This document shows, piece by piece, positions 57,913-64,000 of a stretch of 64,000 nucleotides of DNA. The first letter of the stretch is position 1. The number at the start of each line of letters is the position of its first letter. Position numbers and translations under genes: made by a program. The stretch spans positions 124,001 through 188,000 of the forward strand of contig CAZDKK010000001.1 in NCBI GenBank assembly GCA_964506245.1, written 5' to 3'. The notes below the pieces were generated by a model, which worked only from the letters and a program-made list of their open reading frames with translations, did not search any database and had not been told where the DNA came from. Source of the stretch: CAZDKK01 sp964506245 (lineage in GTDB: Bacteria > Eisenbacteria > RBG-16-71-46 > CAIMUX01 > WJJG01).

Positions 57913-60900
57913 TCAGCGCGCCCCGGGCCGCAGCACGACGCCGATGCCGCTGCGGCTGTCGACGACCACCTCCAGCGGCGCCTCGAAGCGCAGGTGCCGC
58001 ACGTGCGCCGACTCGTCCAAGGCCGGTTGAGCATCCATCCACGTTTGGTCCAGACGAGAGCGGGGGTCATCGCCCCGGACCGTGAAGTACCCGATGCCGA
58101 ACGCCGTGATGTTCTGGAAGAAGTGCGAGCCCTGCGACGGAACGACTTGGATGTCGGCCAGCTCCGTCTCGACGATGCAGCGCGCCCCGGCGATCTGCGC
58201 CCAGCTCACCGGGATGCCCAGCCAGGGGTCGGCGCTGCCCCAGCGCCCGGGTCCGATCAGGAGGTAGGGCCGTCCCTCGCCGCGGAGCTGCGCATTGAAG
58301 GCGCCCACCTCGGCCGCCACGACCCGCGTCACGGAGCGATCGAAGGCCTCGGGCCGCACGTAGAGGATGTCGCGAATGCCCTCGAAGCGCCCGTGGCCGA
58401 GCGCGGCGCCCGAGGCGCAGATCGCGGCCGCCGGGTCGATGCCCGAGAGGTCCATCTCCTCGGCCGCCGAGCCGAAGACCAGGGGCCGGATCTGCAGGAA
58501 CCCCAGCTCGTGGGGTCCCTCGTCCGGCCGGTGCAGGTTCAGCGCGAACTCGATCTCGACATGGCAGGACAGGCCCGACTTGCCCACCTCCAGCAGAAAC
58601 CTGAGCGCCCGCGGCAAGTCGTAGTGAGCGCCGGACAGCACGCCGGCCATGCTGACCAGCTTCGTGCCCACCCGGTGCACGCCCTCGTAGACGCGGTCGT
58701 TGTCCGGCGAGTAGACCGATCCGACGGCGTCCAGCGTGCCGTGACGCAGCGCCGTCTCGAGGCTGAGCTGCTTCAGGTAGGCATCGCAGGGACGCGGGCA
58801 GGCAGCCTCCGCCGCCGATCCGGCATCGCCGAGATCGAGCGCGAAGAAGGCGGGCTGCGAGTTTTCCACGTAGTCGCCGACGGTGGCGAACTGGTAGAGC
58901 CGCTGCGGGTGGTGCGGCGAGAAACGCACGCAGCGGCCCCCCTCGACGACCGTGCGCCCCAATCCGAGCGCGACGCTGGCGACGCCGTCTTCCGCGCTCA
59001 TGTCGGCCATCGGATAGTAGTCGTAGGAACGCGCCACGCCCGCCACATCGGGGTAGAGGTAGTTCCCGTGACGGCGACCCACGACCTGCTGGATCACCAC
59101 CGCCATCTTCTCTTCCTCGAGCCGATTGGGGGTCGACTCGATGTAGCTCCTGGAGTCGGCGTAGTAGGTGGATGCGTAGACCAGCCGAATGGCCCAGCTC
59201 AGCTCCGCGAGCCGCACCGCGGGGTCGGGGTGGTTGTTGGGCAGCAGGAAGGTGTCGTAGATGCCCGCGAAGGGCTGATGCGAGGCATCCTCCAGCAGGC
59301 TGGAGGAACGGATCGCCAGCGGGTAGTCCACGCGCGCCAGGAACGCCTGCAGGGCATCGCGGGCAGCCTTGGGCAGCGGCGCCTCGAGACAGATGCGGCG
59401 CACCTCGCCGTCGTCCGCCGCGGCCAGGACGCGGGGCAGGAGCCGCGAATCCTCCATGTACCGGTCGAAGATGTCGGTGGCCAGCACCGCCGTCGGCGGG
59501 ATGAAGATGCGCGTTCCGGGCAGGTGCCGCTCGATGTCGTAGCACTCGGTGAGCGAGTGGAAGAAGGCCAGTCCGCGGCCCTTGCCCCCCAGGGAACCGT
59601 TGCCGATGCGGGTGAAGGCCTGCTCGCGGTCGAAGGAATCGCCCGAGAACTCGGCCACCAGCCCGGCGCGGGCGATCTCGCGGTGGCGGCTGAGCTGCCG
59701 CAGCAGGTACTGGCGCAGCTCTTCGGGCGAGCTGAATGCGTCGCTGCGGACGGGCCGCAGGGTCTTGGCCAGGTCGAATTCCGTCCGGGCCATCAGCCAG
59801 GTCGAGAAGTCGTTGCGACCGGCGTGGTAGAGCAACGACTCGGCCGGGATGGCCCGCAGCCGTTCCGTCAGGGTGCGCAGGTCCCTGGCGGTCGTGATCA
59901 CCGAACCGTCGGGCCGGCGGAAGACGAACTCGCCGAAGCCCAGCGCTTCGCGCAGGAAGTCGCGCACCTCTGCCAGCAGGGTGGGCGAGGCCTTGTCGAT
60001 GAACGCGACGCCGAGCGATGCCGCCACCGCGGCGTTCTCGGGCTCCGAGGACTGCATCAGGATCGGGATCTCGGGGTCGGCGCGCCGCACCAGGCGCACG
60101 AACTCGACGCCGGCATCGCCCGCGGTCGCGCCCCCGTGGGGGAAGCGGGCGTCCACGATGACACCCAGGACGTAGTCGCGGTGCTGGGCGAAGATCGTCT
60201 CCCCCTCCTCGAACGTGCAGGCCAGGAGGATCTTGGCGCGGGCGCGCATGCGCATGAGGGTCTGCAGGCGATTGACGCCCTCGGACATGAGCGCCTGGGT
60301 CTGCTTGACGATCTCCGTGTACAAGAGCGGCAGGTAGGCGGAGTAGAAGCGCACCGAATCCTCGACCAGGATGATGCTCTTGACGCCGGCGTTGCGGGCG
60401 TCGTGAAGGGCGTTGGCCCGGTCTTCGGCCCACTTGATGATGGCCAGGAAGATGCGCGCGTCGCCCTGCCAGACGAACATGCGATCGACCCGCGACCGAT
60501 CGGCCGGCCCCTGGGCCTCACGCTCGCGCAGGAGCGCCAGCTCGCGCGTGTCGTAGGCCAGCAGGACCACCGGCAGATCGGGTCGCTGCGCCTTGACCGC
60601 CGCGCCGAACGCGAAGACGTCCATCTCGCCGACACGCGGCATCGTGATCACCAGATCGAACGACTCGAGGCCAACGCGCCGAATCGCCTCCTCGGCGGTC
60701 GAGACGCGGTGGATGACGGGCACGAAGCGCAGGTTCAGCTCGAGGTACTCCGCAAAGAGCATCTCGGTCAGGTGTCCGTCTTCCTGGAACGTGAAGGAAT
60801 CGTAGAGGCTGGAGACGAGCAGGATGCTGCGCACGCGCCAGGCCATCAGCGCCGCGTAGGGGATGCGCTTCTGCTCACCCAGCCGTTCGACGACCTCTTC

Positions 60901-61008
60901 CAGCGGGCGGTACTGCACCTCGACGCTCCGAGCCTTCAGGTCTGTCGCCGCGAGGCGGCGCGCCCCACGCCCTTCGCGGCCGCCGCGGGCGCGCGCGGGT
61001 CGCGACAC
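57913..61008 (-). CDS. Receiver-like domains fused to a PEP-synthase-type pyruvate/ATP-binding domain
   Basis: A 1031-residue cytosolic protein. Two receiver-like regions come first: one around residues 60-180 (SILLVSSLYDSFTF, ESFDLVITMPRVGEMDVF) and one around 215-365 (SIILVEDSVRFYSAYL, DYVLGVIVDARFPHGG). Then comes a PPDK_N/PEP-synthase N-terminal fold: GSLGGKGRGLAFFHS, YPLAIRSSSLLEDASHQPFA, EEEKMAVVIQQVVG and LQIRPLV. The swivelling phospho-His domain and C-terminal PEP-binding TIM barrel are absent. It may phosphorylate a protein or small molecule under two-component control. The first Met codons fall in an Arg-rich leader, so the true start may be downstream. Confidence 0.85.
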   Translation of the reverse strand: MSRPARARGGREGRGARRLAATDLKARSVEVQYRPLEEVVERLGEQKRIPYAALMAWRVRSILLVSSLYDSFTFQEDGHLTEMLFAEYLELNLRFVPVIHRVSTAEEAIRRVGLESFDLVITMPRVGEMDVFAFGAAVKAQRPDLPVVLLAYDTRELALLREREAQGPADRSRVDRMFVWQGDARIFLAIIKWAEDRANALHDARNAGVKSIILVEDSVRFYSAYLPLLYTEIVKQTQALMSEGVNRLQTLMRMRARAKILLACTFEEGETIFAQHRDYVLGVIVDARFPHGGATAGDAGVEFVRLVRRADPEIPILMQSSEPENAAVAASLGVAFIDKASPTLLAEVRDFLREALGFGEFVFRRPDGSVITTARDLRTLTERLRAIPAESLLYHAGRNDFSTWLMARTEFDLAKTLRPVRSDAFSSPEELRQYLLRQLSRHREIARAGLVAEFSGDSFDREQAFTRIGNGSLGGKGRGLAFFHSLTECYDIERHLPGTRIFIPPTAVLATDIFDRYMEDSRLLPRVLAAADDGEVRRICLEAPLPKAARDALQAFLARVDYPLAIRSSSLLEDASHQPFAGIYDTFLLPNNHPDPAVRLAELSWAIRLVYASTYYADSRSYIESTPNRLEEEKMAVVIQQVVGRRHGNYLYPDVAGVARSYDYYPMADMSAEDGVASVALGLGRTVVEGGRCVRFSPHHPQRLYQFATVGDYVENSQPAFFALDLGDAGSAAEAACPRPCDAYLKQLSLETALRHGTLDAVGSVYSPDNDRVYEGVHRVGTKLVSMAGVLSGAHYDLPRALRFLLEVGKSGLSCHVEIEFALNLHRPDEGPHELGFLQIRPLVFGSAAEEMDLSGIDPAAAICASGAALGHGRFEGIRDILYVRPEAFDRSVTRVVAAEVGAFNAQLRGEGRPYLLIGPGRWGSADPWLGIPVSWAQIAGARCIVETELADIQVVPSQGSHFFQNITAFGIGYFTVRGDDPRSRLDQTWMDAQPALDESAHVRHLRFEAPLEVVVDSRSGIGVVLRPGAR

Positions 61009-61087
61009 CCGGCGGACCCCGTCGCGCCGGGGTGGAAATCCAGCTCAATTGGTGCGAAAGATATCACAACCAAGGAGGTGCCGCGAG

Positions 61088-61747
61088 ATGAGCCCAAGGC
61101 AAAAGAGGATCGGCCGGCCGAGCTTGCGCACCGCGCGCCTGGTGCTCCGTCCCCTGGGACCGCGCCACGCCGGAGAGATCTACGAGCTGATCGCCGGCAA
61201 CCGCGCCTGGCTGCGGCGCTGGCTGCCCTTTCCCGACCGGACGCGCAGCCCGAGGGACACGCTCGGCTTCATCGACCGCATGACCCGCAGCGACGAGAAC
61301 ATCGTCTGGGGCCTGTGGGTCGAACGGCCGGAGGGCTGCGGCGCTCGTCACCCGGCAGCGCTGTGCGGCTCGATCGGGCTGCACCGCCTCGACCGCGAGC
61401 AGGGCACCGCGACGCTCGGATACTGGCTCGGCCGGGCCGCGGGGGGGCAGGGGTTCGCGACGGAAGGCAGCGCCGCGGTCCTGCTGTGGGCCTTCGACAG
61501 CCTGGGTCTGGAGCGCATCACGGTGGAGGCCGCCACCGGAAACGCCCCCAGCCTGCGGGTCATTGCCAAGCTCGGCTTCGTCCGGGAGGGACGGATGCGC
61601 AAGGCCCAGCGCGTGCCGGGACGCCGCCGGCGGGTCGACTGGCTCGTGCACGGACTGGTGCGCAGCGACCTGCGCTCCGTGCGCCGCAGGCTGGTCCAGT
61701 ATTGCGGCACGCCCAAGCCGTGGGTCCCTCGAGAGCGGTCGAGCTGA
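61088..61747 (+). CDS. GNAT acetyltransferase of the RimJ/RimL type
   Basis: A 219-residue acetyltransferase. It follows the RimJ/RimL pattern: LRTARLVLRPLGPRHAGEIYEL, SIGLHRLDREQGTATLGYWLG, GGQGFATEGSAAVLLWAF (the acetyl-CoA loop, QGFATE) and NAPSLRVIAKLGFVREG, with a Trp/basic C-terminal tail. Such enzymes acetylate the N-terminus of ribosomal proteins or small amines; the exact substrate is not evident. AAGGAGG at 61074-61080 fixes the ATG at 61088. It is divergent from the PEP-synthase-like gene and convergent with the GGDEF-EAL gene. Confidence 0.88.
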   Translation: MSPRQKRIGRPSLRTARLVLRPLGPRHAGEIYELIAGNRAWLRRWLPFPDRTRSPRDTLGFIDRMTRSDENIVWGLWVERPEGCGARHPAALCGSIGLHRLDREQGTATLGYWLGRAAGGQGFATEGSAAVLLWAFDSLGLERITVEAATGNAPSLRVIAKLGFVREGRMRKAQRVPGRRRRVDWLVHGLVRSDLRSVRRRLVQYCGTPKPWVPRERSS

Positions 61748-61807
61748 ACGTCCCGCGGGCCGTCACCCCGCGCGGCGTGCCCGCGCCATCTGCCCGCGCG
61801 GTCCCGC

Positions 61808-63910
61808 TCAGGTGCTGGTCTCGGAGGCGATCAGCTGGGTGGCCCCGTCCGCCGGCAGGGCCTGGCTGAAGAGAAAGCCCTGGCCGTACTCGCAGCCCAA
61901 GGGTTCCAGCACATCCCGCTGCTGCTGCGTCTCGATGCCTTCGGCGCACACCCGCATGCCCAGCCCGTGGGCCAGCAAGACGATCGTGCGGACGAAGCCC
62001 CGCAGGCGGTCGTCGGCCGAGACGTCCTTGATGAACGACCGGTCGATCTTGAGGGTGTCGAACGGCAGGCGATGCAGGCGACTCAGCGACGAGCTGCCCG
62101 TTCCGAAGTCGTCCACCAGGATGTAGATCCCGCGGTCGCGCAGGCGGGTCAGCGTCTCGGCGGTGGTGTCGGAGGGTTGCATCGCGGTCGTCTCGGTGAT
62201 CTCGAGCCGGAGCCAGTGCGAGCGGGCCTGCGTCTCGTGCAGGATGCGGTCGATTTCCTCGATCAGATCCTGCTGGGCGAACTGGGAGGCGGAGAGGTTC
62301 ACGCTGACCCAAAGCCCCTTGGTGCCCGGGTACTCGGTGTTCCATCGGGCGACCTGCGCGCAGGCCTCCTGGAGGGTCCAGATCCCTAACGGCAGGATCA
62401 GGCCGGTCTGCTCGGCAGCGGGCAGGAACCTCTCCGGGCCGACCAGGCCGACCTGAGGCTGCTGCCAGCGCACCAGCGCCTCGAAGCCCACCAGGCGCCC
62501 GTCCTCCAGCGCGACCACCGGCTGGTAGTGCAGCACGAAGTCGCTCTTATCGAGCGAGCGGCGTAGATCCGCCTCCAGCCGCAGCTCGGCCATGACCCGC
62601 TCCTGCAGCGGGCGATCGAACAGCTCGTGCGGGCGCCCCGCCGACTTGGCCCGGAACATCGCGGTCCCGGCGTCGCGCAGCAGATGCTCGGCCTGATCGT
62701 AGCCGGTCGATCCGAGCGCGATGCCGATCGTGGCCGCGGGAAGCACCTCGCGCTCGCCGACCAGGAGCGGCGTCGCCAGGTGCTCGCGAATCCGTTCGGC
62801 CGCCCGCAGGGCAGCGGCGGCGGAGTCGATGCCGTCGAGGAGGATCGCGAACCGGTCGTCTCCCACGCGGGCCACGGTGTCGTTCGTGCGCAGGCTCTCG
62901 CGGAGTCGATCGGCCAGAGAGGCCAGCAGCGCGTCACCGGCAGGCAGACCCAGCGCCTCATGACCGGCTCGCTGTGCGTTCACGTCGGCAAACAGAACAG
63001 CGAACTCGTAGTCGCGCGCGCGGCGGTGGTGCGCCAGCGCGAACTCGACCCGCTCCATGAAGAGGGTTCGGTTGGGCAGCCCGGTCAGCGGGTCGTGCAG
63101 GACATCGTGGCGCAAGTGCTCCTCGGCCAGCTTGCGCTCGGTGATGTCGATACTGACGCCCAGGACCTGCACATCGCGTTCGCCCGGGGGGACGATCGGG
63201 AGCTTGACCACCTGGTGCCAGCGCGGCTCGCTGAAACCGGGCACCCGCGCGCGGACCTCACCGACCGCCCTCGGTTCGCCGGTCGCCAGGACTTCCCGGT
63301 CCTCGCTCAGGCTCCGCTCCACGGTCGCGTCATCGGGCAGCAGTTCGGAGAGGTGCCGGCCGATCAGGTCCTCGACCGTCAGGCCGAACACGCTGGCGGT
63401 GGACAGGTTGGCCATGGTGAAGCGCCCGAATCGGTCGCGGGTGTAGATGCGGGCGGGGGTCGCATCGATGATCTGACGCAGGAAGCGTTCCTGCATCCGC
63501 AGCGTCCACTCGGCGCGCCGGCGACGCTGCCGCACCGCCGCCTCGCGGATCTCGCGCTCGAGGGCCGGCACCAGCCGCTGGAGCCGCTCCTTCATCAGAT
63601 AGTCGTGGGCCCCGGCGCGCATCGCTTCGACCGCAGTCTCTTCGCCCATGCGGCCGGAGACCATGATGAACGGCAGGTCGAGGCCGGATTTTTGCAGGGT
63701 CTTGAGGGCCTGCAGCCCGCTGTACTTGGGCATGGCGTAGTCGCTGAGGACCGCATCCCATTCCTCCGACGCGAGCGCCTGCGACATGGCCTCGGCCGTC
63801 TCCACCCGCTTCCAGGTCAGTTCGTACCCACCGCGTTCGATCAGGCGGGCGAGCAGCGTGGCGTCGTCCTCGCTGTCCTCGACGATGAGAACGCGGAGTT
63901 TGGTGGCCAT
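61808..63910 (-). CDS. Receiver-PAS-GGDEF-EAL protein (probable c-di-GMP phosphodiesterase)
   Basis: A 700-residue cytosolic response regulator. The receiver domain has D57 (SDYAMP). A PAS domain spans about 140-265 (IDATPARIYTRDRFGRF...VSIDITERK). The GGDEF domain (about 275-430) is degenerate: the signature reads VGDDRF and the metal/turn residues are altered, so diguanylate cyclase activity is unlikely. The EAL domain (about 440-700) is intact: GFEALVRWQQP, LEITETTAM, DDFGTGSSSLSRL and LKIDRSFI. It most likely hydrolyses c-di-GMP with phosphorylation-controlled activity. GGGAGG precedes the ATG. The N-terminal 150 residues are highly similar to the kinase at 1-1308. Confidence 0.92.
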   Translation of the reverse strand: MATKLRVLIVEDSEDDATLLARLIERGGYELTWKRVETAEAMSQALASEEWDAVLSDYAMPKYSGLQALKTLQKSGLDLPFIMVSGRMGEETAVEAMRAGAHDYLMKERLQRLVPALEREIREAAVRQRRRRAEWTLRMQERFLRQIIDATPARIYTRDRFGRFTMANLSTASVFGLTVEDLIGRHLSELLPDDATVERSLSEDREVLATGEPRAVGEVRARVPGFSEPRWHQVVKLPIVPPGERDVQVLGVSIDITERKLAEEHLRHDVLHDPLTGLPNRTLFMERVEFALAHHRRARDYEFAVLFADVNAQRAGHEALGLPAGDALLASLADRLRESLRTNDTVARVGDDRFAILLDGIDSAAAALRAAERIREHLATPLLVGEREVLPAATIGIALGSTGYDQAEHLLRDAGTAMFRAKSAGRPHELFDRPLQERVMAELRLEADLRRSLDKSDFVLHYQPVVALEDGRLVGFEALVRWQQPQVGLVGPERFLPAAEQTGLILPLGIWTLQEACAQVARWNTEYPGTKGLWVSVNLSASQFAQQDLIEEIDRILHETQARSHWLRLEITETTAMQPSDTTAETLTRLRDRGIYILVDDFGTGSSSLSRLHRLPFDTLKIDRSFIKDVSADDRLRGFVRTIVLLAHGLGMRVCAEGIETQQQRDVLEPLGCEYGQGFLFSQALPADGATQLIASETST

Positions 63911-64000
63911 ACGGAGACCTCCCGCGACACTGGAACTCGAGACGACCCTGAGGATGCGCCGCTATCATAGCCTCGTCCCCCGGTCGCTGTCTGCACCCAT

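Noticed and set aside
57844..61869. A 1341-codon open frame on the plus strand
   Set aside because: It is antisense to the receiver/PEP-synthase-like gene, has Arg/Gly/His-rich composition with no domain, and arises from high GC content. The minus-strand gene has clear motifs.
61861..63000. Active diguanylate cyclase in the GGDEF-EAL protein
   Set aside because: The signature motif is VGDDRF and the preceding catalytic region is altered, whereas the EAL site is intact.

Overview
The window is a GC-rich bacterial chromosome segment. The gene content suggests an anaerobic or facultative member of the FCB superphylum or a neighbouring candidate phylum (Eisenbacteria/Krumholzibacteriota-like). 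Three things point there: five secreted proteins ending in FlgD-like C-terminal modules, an HdrABC/formate-dehydrogenase electron-bifurcation locus, and a complex I operon without nuoEFG. The taxonomy is inference; there is no rRNA gene here. I saw no tRNA gene and no CRISPR array.

Layout. 1-1,308 (-): truncated receiver-PAS histidine kinase. 1.4-4.2 kb: mannose-6-phosphate isomerase, glutamate dehydrogenase, a small membrane protein. 4.3-14.7 kb: a formate/electron-transfer block. It holds a MobA-FdhD fusion (-), then hdrC-hdrB-hdrA-mvhD-Fe/S protein-fdhA (+), a ferritin-like protein and a FocA formate channel. fdhA contains an in-frame TGA followed by a hairpin with a GGTCT loop, so it is read as a selenocysteine enzyme. 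14.8-20.0 kb: three exported proteins, two of them FlgD-tailed. 20.2-24.1 kb: guanine deaminase and a K+-independent H+-pumping pyrophosphatase. 24.4-35.4 kb: nuoABCDHIJKLMN, with C and D fused.

35.4-50.3 kb is an accessory island. It contains a broken IS91-like transposase split around an IS110-family element, and a second IS91-like relic at 45 kb in opposite orientation. Both relics carry the same 276-bp sequence (about 94% identical by eye). The island also holds a 5'-truncated nucleotidase-like gene, a GNAT, a DDE transposase that has lost its catalytic-Glu region, a DUF4143 ATPase, a HEPN/MNT toxin-antitoxin pair, several secreted proteins and a chimeric transposase pseudogene.

50.4-64 kb returns to ordinary genes: outer-membrane phospholipase A, a membrane alkaline-phosphatase-superfamily enzyme, an FG-GAP/ASPIC secreted protein, a DUF169 protein, an atypical SDR, a receiver/PEP-synthase-like protein, a GNAT, and a receiver-PAS-GGDEF-EAL protein. 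The last is a paralogue, over its N-terminal receiver, of the kinase at the other end of the window.

How the parts fit (inference). Formate enters through FocA and is oxidised by the selenoenzyme FdhA, which is matured by the MobA-FdhD fusion. Electrons pass through the Fe/S protein and MvhD to HdrABC, where flavin-based bifurcation can couple reduction of ferredoxin and a disulfide-type acceptor. A complex I lacking the NADH module could oxidise ferredoxin and build the proton gradient to which the H+-PPase also contributes.
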